DNA of 64,000 bases, from the NCBI RefSeq assembly GCF_002024805.1, contig NZ_CP014337.1, positions 2,604,001 to 2,668,000 of the forward strand. The letters are read 5' to 3'. This document shows, one piece after another, positions 16,182 through 25,634 of the stretch; the first letter of the stretch is position 1; every line of letters begins with the position of its first letter. The position numbers were made by a program, and so were the translations under genes. Origin of the DNA: Elizabethkingia bruuniana. GTDB taxonomy: Bacteria; Bacteroidota; Bacteroidia; Flavobacteriales; Weeksellaceae. Under the pieces are notes generated by a model. The model was given only the letters and a program-made list of their open reading frames with translations. It was not told the origin of the DNA and made no database searches.

Positions 16182-17951
16182 ATGACTTCAAAAGAAAAAA
16201 TTGCAGCATTGCGTAGCGCTATGCACAACAATAATATCGACGCTTTCATTGTCTATTCAGCAGACCCACATATGAGTGAATACTTACCTCAGGAATGGCA
16301 GGAAAGATCTTGGCTTTCAGGCTTTACAGGTTCCGCAGGTTTTGTGGTTATCACCAAAGACAAAGCCGGACTATGGACTGACGGAAGGTATTTTACACAA
16401 GCTCCTATTGAACTGGAAGGTTCGGGTATCGATTTATTCAAAGATGGTATCGAAGGAACTCCAAACTATATCGACTGGATTATTTCTGAAATCCCTGCAG
16501 GTGGTAAAGTAGCAGTAAATGCATTGGCTACTTCTCACAGCAACTGGGAGGCTCTTGATTCAAAATTCAGTGCTAAAAATATTACTCTAACAGATCTTCC
16601 TTTACTTAAAGAGATCTGGACAGATCGTGGCATTGCAGCAAAAAATCCAATCTATGTACATCCGGTAGAAAGAGCCGGACAGTCGGTTTCAGATAAAATT
16701 GCAACTATCCGCCAGAAGATGGAAGATCAGCATGCTGATGTACATATTATTTCCAGTCTGGATGATGTAGCATGGACATTGAACCTTAGAGGAAGTGACG
16801 TACAGTCTAATCCTGTATTCTTAGGTTATATTGTACTGTCTAAAAATGATGCTATCCTTTTCACTGATCTTGAAAAATTGGATACCGATGCCCGCAGGCA
16901 AATGGATGAGTCTGGAGTGAAGATGATGCCTTATGATGAATTTTTCAATCACCTGAGACAAATAAAACAACAAAATATACTTGTTTCACCAAACAGCAAT
17001 CAGTCTGTTTTCGATACATTAAAGGATGCCAATACCTTCATCAAAACTGCTGTTCCGGGAAATCTGATGAAAGCTCAGAAAAATGAAGCTGAATTAAATG
17101 GTTTCCGTACCGTAATGGAAAGGGATGGTGTTGCTATGGTAAAATTTCTGTATTGGCTAACACATCAGGCAGGTAAAGAACCGATGAACGAATACAGCAT
17201 TGGTGAAAAACTAAGAGGCTTCCGTGCAGAAGGTGCTAACTTTGTAGGTGAAAGTTTTGGCAGCATTATCGGTTATAAAGGTAATGGTGCCATTATCCAC
17301 TACTCAGCAAAAGCTGAAGGTAGCAAGGAGGTAACCAATGACAGCAGTATCCTTGTAGATTCCGGCGGTCAGTACCTTGAAGGGACAACCGATATCACCC
17401 GTACTTTGGCATTAGGAGCTGTGACTGATGAGTTCAAGAAAGACTCAACATTGGTATTACAGGGCATGATCAGACTCTCTATGGTGAAGTTCCCGAAAGG
17501 AACCAGAGGTGTACAACTGGATGCCTTTGCAAGATTACCACTATGGATGGCTGGGAAAGATTACAATCACGGAACCGGACATGGTGTAGGAAGTTTTATG
17601 AATGTTCATGAGGGTCCTCAGAGTATTCGTAAAGACCTTAATCCACAAGAATTGCTTCCGGGAATGGTATTATCTAACGAACCCGGCTATTATGTAGTTA
17701 ATCAGTATGGTATTCGTCATGAAAACCTTATTGCAGTAAGAGAGGCTGAAACAACAGAATGGAATACTTTCTATGAGTTTGAGACGTTAACTTTATGCCC
17801 ATTCTTTAAGGATATTATTGTAAAGGAAATTCTTTCTGCAGATGAAATTCAGTGGCTGAACAGCTACCATAAAACTTGTGAAGAGAAACTTGCTCCTCAT
17901 CTTGAAGAGGATGTTAAAAACTGGTTCTTGGAATTAGTAAGTCCGTTATAG
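16182..17951 (+). CDS. Aminopeptidase P family (Xaa-Pro aminopeptidase)
   Basis: An M24B metallopeptidase, 589 residues, that removes an N-terminal residue before proline. The N-terminal creatinase-like domains (from IAALRSAMHNNNIDAFIVYS through SWLSGFTGSAGFVVIT) are followed by the pita-bread catalytic domain. Metal ligands are visible as two Asp in LVDSGGQYLEGTTDITRT, His in YNHGTGHGVGSF, Glu in LSNEPGYY and Glu in IRHENLIAV. The last 60 residues (CPFFKDIIVKEILSADEIQWLNSYH) are the C-terminal region of the long eukaryote-like APP form. It is cytoplasmic, with no signal peptide. It is monocistronic and ends in a strong terminator. Confidence 0.95.
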   Translation: MTSKEKIAALRSAMHNNNIDAFIVYSADPHMSEYLPQEWQERSWLSGFTGSAGFVVITKDKAGLWTDGRYFTQAPIELEGSGIDLFKDGIEGTPNYIDWIISEIPAGGKVAVNALATSHSNWEALDSKFSAKNITLTDLPLLKEIWTDRGIAAKNPIYVHPVERAGQSVSDKIATIRQKMEDQHADVHIISSLDDVAWTLNLRGSDVQSNPVFLGYIVLSKNDAILFTDLEKLDTDARRQMDESGVKMMPYDEFFNHLRQIKQQNILVSPNSNQSVFDTLKDANTFIKTAVPGNLMKAQKNEAELNGFRTVMERDGVAMVKFLYWLTHQAGKEPMNEYSIGEKLRGFRAEGANFVGESFGSIIGYKGNGAIIHYSAKAEGSKEVTNDSSILVDSGGQYLEGTTDITRTLALGAVTDEFKKDSTLVLQGMIRLSMVKFPKGTRGVQLDAFARLPLWMAGKDYNHGTGHGVGSFMNVHEGPQSIRKDLNPQELLPGMVLSNEPGYYVVNQYGIRHENLIAVREAETTEWNTFYEFETLTLCPFFKDIIVKEILSADEIQWLNSYHKTCEEKLAPHLEEDVKNWFLELVSPL

Positions 17952-17975
17952 TCAATAGAACTTTTCAACAATATT

Positions 17976-18007
17976 AAAATCTCGTAGCCTGGCTACGAGA
18001 TTTTTTG
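17976..18007 (+). terminator. Terminator after the aminopeptidase P gene
   Basis: AAATCTCGTAGCC pairs with GGCTACGAGATTT with almost no loop, followed by TTTTGTTTT. Confidence 0.88.
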
Positions 18008-18038
18008 TTTTGTCAATATCATAAAAGGGAACGATATC

Positions 18039-19225
18039 CATCACTTCGAGTACGAAACGAAGCGGCATGTATCGAGAAGTTATTTAACCACAAAGGCACA
18101 AAAATATTGTTGATATGCCACTGCTTTTAGGGCACAAAGATTTCACCTGAAGGTAAAATTATTTTCATCATTTAGGCATTATGTTCATGGCTAAGCGTTA
18201 GTGGCTTCGCATTCTTGTTTAAACTCGACATTTAAAAGCGCCTTCAGTTTTGCAGGCGAGTGTCAAAAGCTTGAAAAGCTCATTAAAAAATGATCATTGT
18301 TTGAGCATAGCGAGTTCTGAGCATTTTAGAGATTGAAAGCTAGTTTGACTGCCGAGAAACTAAGGCTTGATCTTTTGTAACTTTTGGATCAAGCCAAAAG
18401 TTTAAGAATACAATTAGAAAAACTAAAAATAATTCTATCATTTAGATATTAAGACAGTTAAGCTTTCAGTAATTATTACAGTTTTGCATTACTTTAAAAC
18501 ATTATAGCAAGAAAGAAAACTTTGCGATCTTTGCGATCCATATTTTAACGAAAATAACTCCACAATTCTTAACGCCTACATTTCCCTGGCCATAAGTTTT
18601 TGTAGTACACTGATGTGTATTACTTTAGTAATCTATGTAACTCTTCGCTGTATAAAAACCTATGTATCTATGTGGTTTATATATTCTACCACTTCGAGTG
18701 CGAAACTAAGTGGCGTGTATCGAGAAATTGATTAACCACAAAGGCACAAAAGTATCGTTGATATGCTACTGTTTACAGGACACAAAGATTTCGCCTAAAG
18801 GTAAAATTATTTTCATCATTTAGGCATTAAGGCAGTTAAGTTCATTGCTAAGCGTTAGTGGCTTCGCGTTCCTTAAAGCAGCATAACGGGCAAAAAAATC
18901 TTTGCATTTAGAAAAGTTTATAAACACAAAGGCACAAAAGTGATCTTGGCATAACACTGCTTTTAAGGCACAGGAAAATCAAAGATTTTCAGAGATTCAA
19001 AATGGATATCCCCTGAGTCATAACCGAAAATTTCACTAACCTATAAAATATTGCGAAGCAATTCGTGCCTTAAAAATATAACAAGCATAAACCTATTTTG
19101 TGCCTTCGTGTTAAAAATAAATTCCTTAATGTTAAAAAGGAATTCTCGATACAGAATTATTCTCCACTTCACTACTAATAATTTCACTCGAACTGACGAT
19201 ATGCATTTCCAAAATAAGCCATTTA
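18039..19225. repeat. Second intergenic block of the same modular repeats, no gene
   Basis: About 1.2 kb without a credible gene. It contains further copies of the modules at 12505-13453: CACTTCGAGT...ATCGAGAAG at 18042-18079 and 18691-18727; ACAAAGGCACAAAA at about 18090, 18738 and 18925; GGTAAAATTATTTTCATC at about 18150 and 18800, each followed by ATTTAGGCATTA; AAGCAATTCGTGCC near 19056; and CTCGATACAGAATTATTC...CTCGAACTGACGA at 19143-19200. Module order is like that of the other block. The centre (18230-18420) is not obviously repeated. Confidence 0.8.
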
Positions 19226-19246
19226 CAATACCAATGAAAAAAGCCG

Positions 19247-19254
19247 TAAATTTG
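19247..19254 (+). promoter_or_regulatory. Candidate -7 promoter element of mnmE
   Basis: TAAATTTG fits the Bacteroidota -7 consensus TAnnTTTG exactly. It lies only 5 bases before the mnmE ATG, so initiation from it would give a leaderless or nearly leaderless mRNA. No convincing -33 TTG is seen, so confidence is moderate. Confidence 0.5.
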
Positions 19255-19259
19255 CACTT

Positions 19260-20645
19260 ATGAATAAAGAGACTATCTGTGCTTTAGCTACTGCCAACGG
19301 AATGGGTGCTATCGGGGTGATCCGGGTTTCCGGAGACGATTCTTTTCGTATTGTAAATACTGTATTTGAAGGTAAAAACCTGGAAAAGGCAACTTCTCAT
19401 ACCGTACATTATGGCTTTATAAAAGATGCAGATGAAGTAATCGACGAGGTAATGGTTGCGGTATTTCATGCTCCAAAAACTTTTACCACCGAAAACTCTG
19501 TGGAAATCTCTTTTCATGGTTCGCCACACATTGCCAAAAGAATACTGGAGGTGCTGATTAAAAACGGTGCCCGTATGGCAAAAGCCGGAGAATTTACGCT
19601 TCGTGCTTTTATGAATGGCAGAATCGACCTTTCACAGGCGGAATCTATTGCCGATCTTATCGCTTCTGAAAATGAAGCTTCCAGAAAAGTGGCTTTGAAT
19701 CAGCTGAAAGGTGGTATCTCTCAGGAAATCTCTTTATTGCGTACAGACTTACTGAACTTCACTTCACTGATTGAACTGGAATTGGACTTTGCTGAGGAAG
19801 ATGTAGAGTTTGCGGACAGAACTGCACTCAGCGGGCTGTTGAATAAAATAGAATATAAACTCAGTTCTCTTATCGAGAGTTTCCAATATGGAAATGCCAT
19901 TAAAAATGGTACTGCCGTAGCTATTATCGGTAAACCCAATGCTGGAAAATCGACATTACTAAACGCATTACTAAAAGAAGAGCGCGCTATTGTCAGCAAT
20001 ATTGCCGGAACCACCCGTGATACGATTGAGGAAGTTTTACACATCAAAGGTCATGCTTTCCGACTAATTGATACGGCTGGTCTTCGTGAGACAATGGATG
20101 AGATTGAGGCGATTGGTGTACAAAAAGCTAAAGAAAAAGTAGCACAAGCAGAAGTACTGGTTTACCTTGCTGATGCGGCAACAGCTGATTTCTCTGAAGA
20201 TTTCGAGATGTTGAGATCCCTGCTACGCGACAAACTGGAATTAATTATCTGCCTTACTAAAATAGACGAAGTTGTTCCTACACAGTTTGAGGCTATTGAA
20301 AATCTTTTCCGCAAAGAGATTAACCATCCTTTTGATTTTATAAAAATATCGGCACTGGAAAACCGCAATATTCAGGAGCTTAAAAATGAGTTATCCTCTT
20401 TTGTAGAGCAAATGAAATCCGAAGAAGGCAATGTAGTGATTACCAATCAACGTCACTTCGAAGCTCTACAAAGATCTCTGGATGCTGTTAATCGGGTAAA
20501 AGAAGCGGTTTCTTCACAGATTACTACCGAACTCCTCGCCTACGAACTCCGAAATGCTATAGAATACCTTGGTGAAATCTCCGGGGAATTTACAAACGAC
20601 GAGGTACTGGGAAATATCTTTAGTAAGTTTTGTATCGGGAAGTAG
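19260..20645 (+). CDS. mnmE: tRNA modification GTPase MnmE (TrmE)
   Basis: MnmE works with MnmG to place the carboxymethylaminomethyl group on the wobble uridine of certain tRNAs. The 461-residue protein is complete: N-terminal folate-binding domain (TICALATANGMGAIGVIRVSG), helical domain, an inserted Ras-like G domain with G1 GKPNAGKST (about 226-234), the GTTRDT switch, DTAGLRET (G3) and TKID (G4), and the C-terminal FCIGK motif with its invariant cysteine. The 3' end matters here: an accessory region starts directly after its stop codon, as for islands that use trmE as attachment site. The gene itself is not disrupted. Confidence 0.98.
   Translation: MNKETICALATANGMGAIGVIRVSGDDSFRIVNTVFEGKNLEKATSHTVHYGFIKDADEVIDEVMVAVFHAPKTFTTENSVEISFHGSPHIAKRILEVLIKNGARMAKAGEFTLRAFMNGRIDLSQAESIADLIASENEASRKVALNQLKGGISQEISLLRTDLLNFTSLIELELDFAEEDVEFADRTALSGLLNKIEYKLSSLIESFQYGNAIKNGTAVAIIGKPNAGKSTLLNALLKEERAIVSNIAGTTRDTIEEVLHIKGHAFRLIDTAGLRETMDEIEAIGVQKAKEKVAQAEVLVYLADAATADFSEDFEMLRSLLRDKLELIICLTKIDEVVPTQFEAIENLFRKEINHPFDFIKISALENRNIQELKNELSSFVEQMKSEEGNVVITNQRHFEALQRSLDAVNRVKEAVSSQITTELLAYELRNAIEYLGEISGEFTNDEVLGNIFSKFCIGK
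20628..20645 (+). other. Putative attachment site at the mnmE 3' end
   Basis: The last 18 bases of mnmE, TTTTGTATCGGGAAGTAG (Phe-Cys-Ile-Gly-Lys-stop). Near copies, TTCTGTATAGAGAAATAA and TTCTGTATTGGGAAATAA, end the 73-bp repeats at 25373-25390 and 33060-33077. The trmE 3' end is the known target of SGI1-type islands in Gammaproteobacteria; use of the same site here is inferred. Confidence 0.55.
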
Positions 20646-20830
20646 TCTTTATTGGATAATATTTATTAAATCTATCGTTTATAGTAATTTTAGAAAATAT
20701 GAAAGTGGCTTTCAGTCATTTTTTTTGTGTTTAATAGTAATCCATCCAAAAATAGATAGGCTATCTTCTAGAAAATATTGATGTATAGGAAAGAGTATTT
20801 CCAAATAAAATTTATTATCCAATTAGTCTG

Positions 20831-20858
20831 ATCTCCTCTTTATAAAGAGGAGATTTTT
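20831..20858 (+). terminator. Palindromic terminator between mnmE and the NTPase gene
   Basis: A 24-base perfect palindrome at 20831-20854, ATCTCCTCTTTA paired with TAAAGAGGAGAT, followed by TTTTT. It shields the island genes from mnmE read-through. Confidence 0.85.
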
Positions 20859-20861
20859 AAT

Positions 20862-20869
20862 TAAATTTG
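20862..20869 (+). promoter_or_regulatory. Candidate -7 promoter element for the NTPase-peptidase operon
   Basis: TAAATTTG matches TAnnTTTG and lies 26 bases before the NTPase ATG, just behind the terminator palindrome. No clear -33 TTG is visible. Confidence 0.45.
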
Positions 20870-20894
20870 TAATAATACTTAGTTTCTATAAACC

Positions 20895-23800
20895 ATGAAG
20901 AGAAATTTATTTTTGTTTTTTTTGAAGAGTAAAACAGCTGAAGTAGAAGTGAAAAATACTTTAGTTAGTTCACTTGCTCCTAAAATATTAACCAAAGAAG
21001 AAGATATTAAAAATATCCAGCCTTATTTGGATAAGCTTAAGGAAACCATAGAAACAGAAGGAATCAGTAATATCGCTTTAACAGGAGGATATGGTTCTGG
21101 GAAAAGTACAATTATAAAAACATTTCAGTCGCAAAATCAACAATATTCATTTTTGAATATATCATTAGCTTCATTTAATAAAAAAAATGAGGAAGATAAA
21201 GAAGACAAGTCTATTTTACAAAGTGAAAAAAAGAGACAAAAAGAAGAATTAGAAAGACTATTAGAAGTAAGCATATTACAACAAATATTCTATCATGTTA
21301 AACCACAACAAATTCCAGAATCTCGATTTAAAAGAATCGACAATATTTCGGGTTTGAGAATATTTGGAATCTCTATGGGATTTGTTTTATGGGTAGTTTC
21401 TACAATTTTACTTTTGAAATATAATTACTTAGATAGAATTAATCCAGCTAATTGGAGTACAAAGGAAAGTTTTGATTGGTGGAGTTTACCAATTTTTTTG
21501 ATTTCACTTAGTGGTTTAGGAATATTATCTAAACTCGTTATTAATTTATTTAGTAATTCAAAAATTAATAAAGTAAATATTAAAGGAGAATTAGAGTTGG
21601 GTGATAATATTAACAAATCTGTTTTCAATGAACATTTAGAAGAGATTTTATACTTTTTTGAACGTACTAAATACGATGTTGTAATAATTGAAGATTTAGA
21701 TAGATTTGATAGTACAGATATATTTACAAAACTAAGAGAAATCAATATATTACTCAATAATTCATTATTAATAAACAGGGAAATTAACTTTGTTTACGCG
21801 GTTGGAGATGATTTATTTAAGGATAGAAAAGAGAGAGTTAAATTTTTTGAATATATAATTCCTGTAATACCATTTATTAATTCTTCAAATGCCGATGAAC
21901 AGCTAAGTTTACTAATAAAAGAATCAGGATTAGAACAAAATATTTTCACAAAAGAGTTTACATCGGATATTACAACCTTTATTGATGATATTGATATGAG
22001 GTTATTAACAAACATTTTCCAAGAATTTGTAATCTACCGAAAAACTTTAAAACCAGAATTTATCAAAAAAAATGATGAATTATTCGCAATGGTTACTTAC
22101 AAAAACCTATATCCAACTGATTTTACTGAACTTGGTAAGAAGAAAGGTAAACTATATGAATTGATAAACAATAAGAAAGATTATATTAAAAACATTATTA
22201 CTAAAATAGATGAAAAAATTAAGGATAAAAATGTTGAAGTAGAAAATATTAAGAAAGAAACAATAACAGATATTGAGGAATTAAAAAGTATATATTTTCA
22301 GAAAATATTATCAAAAATCCCTACAAATGCATTGATTAACCAAACTATTATTAACAATGATTTTGAAGAATTAATTACAAAACAAAAATTGAGTTATAAA
22401 TACCAGAATAGAAATTATGGTGATTTATTTGATAATGAGTTTGATTTTAAATTTTCTGAAATTGAAAACGAAATTAATCCCGAATTTACATATGAAGAAA
22501 GAGTTGGATTAATTGAATCAAAAAAGAATGATAATGTCAATTCATTAAAGAATGAAATAGATAAGTTAAAAACTAAAAAATCACAAATACAGAATTGGGA
22601 TTTAAAGCAAATATTTATTGAAGTTGATATTGATCAATATTTAGATAGATTTTCAGATGGAAAACTATTAAGAAGTTTAATTTTAGAAGGATATATTAAT
22701 GAAAATTATAATGATTATATATCATTATTTTATGAAGGTTCTCTTACTAAAAATGATAAAAAATTTGAACAAAATGTTAAAAGTAGATTTAATTCAGAAT
22801 TTAATTACAAATTAGCAAATATTGATAATTTGCTAAAAGAAAAACATTTAGCAGAATTAAAGTATTTTGAAAGAGAAGCAATATTAAATTTTGACTTATT
22901 AGATTATTTAGGAAAAAATTACAACAAATATTCCATCAAATATGATTTAGTAATTAAATTATTGAGTAATAAAAAAGAACGTTCAATACAGTTTATTGAT
23001 GATTATATTAAAAATGAAGATAGGCCATTAGAAATATTTTTTGAAAAATTAGTAGAAAATTGGAAAGATTTTTGGGAATATATTGTGGAAGAATCTTTTT
23101 ATGATAGAAATAAAATAGATCAATATTTGAGATTAATGATTACTTATACCAATGTCGAAACTATACTAAATAATCAGAGTAAAAAATTTTTAAATGAAAT
23201 GATTGAAACTAATCCACATTTTTTATCATTAGTTAAAGATGATAATGGAAAAAATTATTATAATAAGATTACAAATCTTTTGAAAGGGTTAGATACTAAG
23301 TTTGAATCATTGGATAACCCCAATGAAGAAACTGAATTTTTTTTTGAATATGTTTATATTAATAATCACTACAAAATAAATAAAGGTAATGTTTTACAAA
23401 TGTTATATATATTTAAGAAAACGATTAAAGTAACTAATAAGTTTGAAGAGGAAGAGGAAGAGGAAGAGGATGACTTTGATTATAAAAATTATACAACCAT
23501 ACTAAAATCAGATCGTAATCAATTGATTGAATATATTAATTCTAATATTACAAAGTATGTTAATGATGTATATTTAAATTTAGAAAACAATAAGTTTGAA
23601 GAAGAGAATAATTTCATTAAACTACTTAATGACATTAATTTAAGCAGTAAATCTAAAGTTAATTTAATTCAAAAAGTTGAAACAAAAATTTCGGATTTAT
23701 TGGATATTGACGATACTAAAATTAAAACACAGTTACTTATACATAAAAGAGTAATTCCTAATTGGAGCAATGTAATTGAATACTATACACTATTAGAAAA

Positions 23801-24593
23801 AAAAATAACAGATATTCTTATAAATTTTCTAAATTCAGAAGATGTTTATTCTAAATTGTTAAAAGAAAAATTGTTAAAAGAAAATAAAGACTTTGAAATT
23901 AGTTTAATCAAATGCAATGAACTTTCAGTTGAAAGTTATAACAGTTTATTAAATAGTACTTATTATAATTGGAATAGTATTGATTTTGATAATCTCAATG
24001 TTGAAAAAGCACTTATTTTGTTAAATAAAAAACTTAATACTACTAAATCAAATTATGATTTACTAAGAGAACATTTTCCAAACAATCACATTATATTAAT
24101 TGAAAAGGATTTTAAAAAATTTATTGAAAATATAAGTGAATTTGAAACGGATGAAAATGACGTTTTATTATTGTTGAAATCTAATAAAATTAGTTTGGAA
24201 AATAAATTCTATTACATTACTAAATTGGATGAAAGTACAATAACACTCAATAAAGAAACTTCTAAATTAGTAGGGGAAATTATTTTACAGAAATCAAAAA
24301 TCATTGAATTAAGTATTGACACTTTAAAACATATAGTTGTTAATTTATTGAGAGAAGAGAAAAGAATACTACTAATTAATTTATATTTTGAAAAAATAAC
24401 AAATGATGATATTATCGACTTATTGAAGAGTATATGGAATTATGACAATTTATTTAAGAATCGTAAACCAACATTTGATAAAACTGAATATAATAGAATT
24501 CTTTTGGAAAGGTTAAAAGCTAAAGGTTTAATTAAGAACTATTATGATAACAAGTGGAATGATAAGGAATTTAGAGTAACGACTAATTATTGA
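20895..24593 (+). CDS. Membrane-anchored P-loop NTPase of the KAP/YobI type
   Basis: A 1232-residue protein with a P-loop NTPase domain at residues about 30-420. Walker A is GGYGSGKST (64-72) and Walker B is VVIIEDLDRFD (262-272); a sensor-like NFVYAVGDDLF (299-308) is followed by KFFEYIIPVIPFINSSNA. Two TM segments (about 154-176 and 196-219) are inserted between Walker A and B, a signature of KAP-type NTPases; the motif set matches the YobI branch. The remaining 800 residues are Asn/Lys/Glu-rich and mostly helical, with coiled-coil stretches and an acidic run (residues about 851-858) from a hexanucleotide repeat. KAP and related NTPases occur in anti-phage systems, so defence is plausible but unproven. 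The next gene begins 7 bases later. Confidence 0.85.
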   Translation: MKRNLFLFFLKSKTAEVEVKNTLVSSLAPKILTKEEDIKNIQPYLDKLKETIETEGISNIALTGGYGSGKSTIIKTFQSQNQQYSFLNISLASFNKKNEEDKEDKSILQSEKKRQKEELERLLEVSILQQIFYHVKPQQIPESRFKRIDNISGLRIFGISMGFVLWVVSTILLLKYNYLDRINPANWSTKESFDWWSLPIFLISLSGLGILSKLVINLFSNSKINKVNIKGELELGDNINKSVFNEHLEEILYFFERTKYDVVIIEDLDRFDSTDIFTKLREINILLNNSLLINREINFVYAVGDDLFKDRKERVKFFEYIIPVIPFINSSNADEQLSLLIKESGLEQNIFTKEFTSDITTFIDDIDMRLLTNIFQEFVIYRKTLKPEFIKKNDELFAMVTYKNLYPTDFTELGKKKGKLYELINNKKDYIKNIITKIDEKIKDKNVEVENIKKETITDIEELKSIYFQKILSKIPTNALINQTIINNDFEELITKQKLSYKYQNRNYGDLFDNEFDFKFSEIENEINPEFTYEERVGLIESKKNDNVNSLKNEIDKLKTKKSQIQNWDLKQIFIEVDIDQYLDRFSDGKLLRSLILEGYINENYNDYISLFYEGSLTKNDKKFEQNVKSRFNSEFNYKLANIDNLLKEKHLAELKYFEREAILNFDLLDYLGKNYNKYSIKYDLVIKLLSNKKERSIQFIDDYIKNEDRPLEIFFEKLVENWKDFWEYIVEESFYDRNKIDQYLRLMITYTNVETILNNQSKKFLNEMIETNPHFLSLVKDDNGKNYYNKITNLLKGLDTKFESLDNPNEETEFFFEYVYINNHYKINKGNVLQMLYIFKKTIKVTNKFEEEEEEEEDDFDYKNYTTILKSDRNQLIEYINSNITKYVNDVYLNLENNKFEEENNFIKLLNDINLSSKSKVNLIQKVETKISDLLDIDDTKIKTQLLIHKRVIPNWSNVIEYYTLLEKKITDILINFLNSEDVYSKLLKEKLLKENKDFEISLIKCNELSVESYNSLLNSTYYNWNSIDFDNLNVEKALILLNKKLNTTKSNYDLLREHFPNNHIILIEKDFKKFIENISEFETDENDVLLLLKSNKISLENKFYYITKLDESTITLNKETSKLVGEIILQKSKIIELSIDTLKHIVVNLLREEKRILLINLYFEKITNDDIIDLLKSIWNYDNLFKNRKPTFDKTEYNRILLERLKAKGLIKNYYDNKWNDKEFRVTTNY

Positions 24594-24600
24594 GGAGATT

Positions 24601-25302
24601 ATGGGAGATTTTTTACGAAAAACAAATATCAGGTTAATTATCAATGTACTTTCCCACGAAACTGGTCATCTTATAGCTAATATTTTACTAAACAATGTTC
24701 AACCTGAACCAAAGGTTGAGAATATTGTAATTTCTTGGGATGATTTTTATAAAAAGCCATGGGGACGAATTGAATACTCAATTAGAGAAGGAGTAAATCA
24801 TTGGATATTTCCAAGAGATGAATTTTTATGTTATCATACAATATTATCACTGTATTCTGGTTGTATATGGGAAAAATTTACAAATTGTATTTTTCATAAT
24901 TCAGAATTATCTGTTAGTAACGTTCAAAATTGTTATCAAGGCTCTGGCTCTAGTGACGCCAAAACTGTTGGTATTATTAATAGAAAATATCTGAGCATGG
25001 AGCTAACTAAAGAATTTGCTGAAAAAGAAATAATAGAATCCTATGTAGACCTATTGAATGGTTTATCTAAGGAAGAAAAACAATTAATCTATGACTTTTT
25101 TAAGAAAATTTCAGATGAAATCGAAGTTTGTCTATTTGATGGGAGAGAACTAAAAGAATATAATTTAACAAACGAACAACTTGAAAATTTAAGAACTTTT
25201 ATTTCACTCAATTTCACCTCAGTTTATGAAGAAAAATTAACTGAAATTTTAGATAAAATTTCAGTTAAACTCAAAAATTGTATTGAATCAAAATCTAAGT
25301 AA
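24601..25302 (+). CDS. Stand-alone FtsH (M41)-like zinc peptidase, partner of the NTPase
   Basis: A 233-residue protein with no signal peptide. It has the zinc-peptidase motif HETGH (H19, E20, H23) within LSHETGHLIANILLNN, then a beta-rich part, a helix with LYSGCIWEKF, and GSGSSDAKTVGIINRKYL with D119. This order parallels the FtsH protease domain: HEAGH, the GGRAAEE helix, and the third zinc ligand Asp in GASNDxxxAT. No AAA domain is present, so the upstream NTPase may supply ATP-driven handling; that is inference. Its ATG follows the NTPase stop by 7 bases, and GGAG in that gap is a good ribosome site. The family name was assigned by eye, so M41-like should be taken as a strong hypothesis. 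Confidence 0.72.
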   Translation: MGDFLRKTNIRLIINVLSHETGHLIANILLNNVQPEPKVENIVISWDDFYKKPWGRIEYSIREGVNHWIFPRDEFLCYHTILSLYSGCIWEKFTNCIFHNSELSVSNVQNCYQGSGSSDAKTVGIINRKYLSMELTKEFAEKEIIESYVDLLNGLSKEEKQLIYDFFKKISDEIEVCLFDGRELKEYNLTNEQLENLRTFISLNFTSVYEEKLTEILDKISVKLKNCIESKSK

Positions 25303-25317
25303 ATTCATTACAAAATA

Positions 25318-25390
25318 TACTAAATAGGATACTAATTATTTACAAACACCTATAAACAAGATATTATCTGCTTTCTGTATAGAGAAATAA
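25318..25390 (+). repeat. 73-bp direct repeat, copy 1 (right end of island 1)
   Basis: Begins TACTAAATAGGATACTAATT and ends TTCTGTATAGAGAAATAA. It is 65/73 identical, without gaps, to 33005-33077. The final 18 bases resemble the mnmE 3' end. The remaining region to 25634 is AT-rich and holds no visible gene. Confidence 0.85.
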
Positions 25391-25634
25391 ATACTTTTCT
25401 TTGGTATTATGATTACTTTTTTGAGATAATATAATTATCCTGAAATTATAAGCTATATGCCATAGCAAGTAAATGTGTTGTATGGTGGCAATAATCGTAA
25501 TATAAAACTTAAAAACTCTTATACTTCTTTATATCTAAACTTCATTCAAATAAACTATTATTTTCAAGAAGATTATGCTGAAGTTTTATTATTTTTAATG
25601 TCAGATTAAACTTCACTTATATTAAATAGTACTC

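Noticed and set aside
19051-19263. 70-codon ORF just before mnmE
   Set aside because: It runs through the repeat modules, which are also present elsewhere without an open frame.
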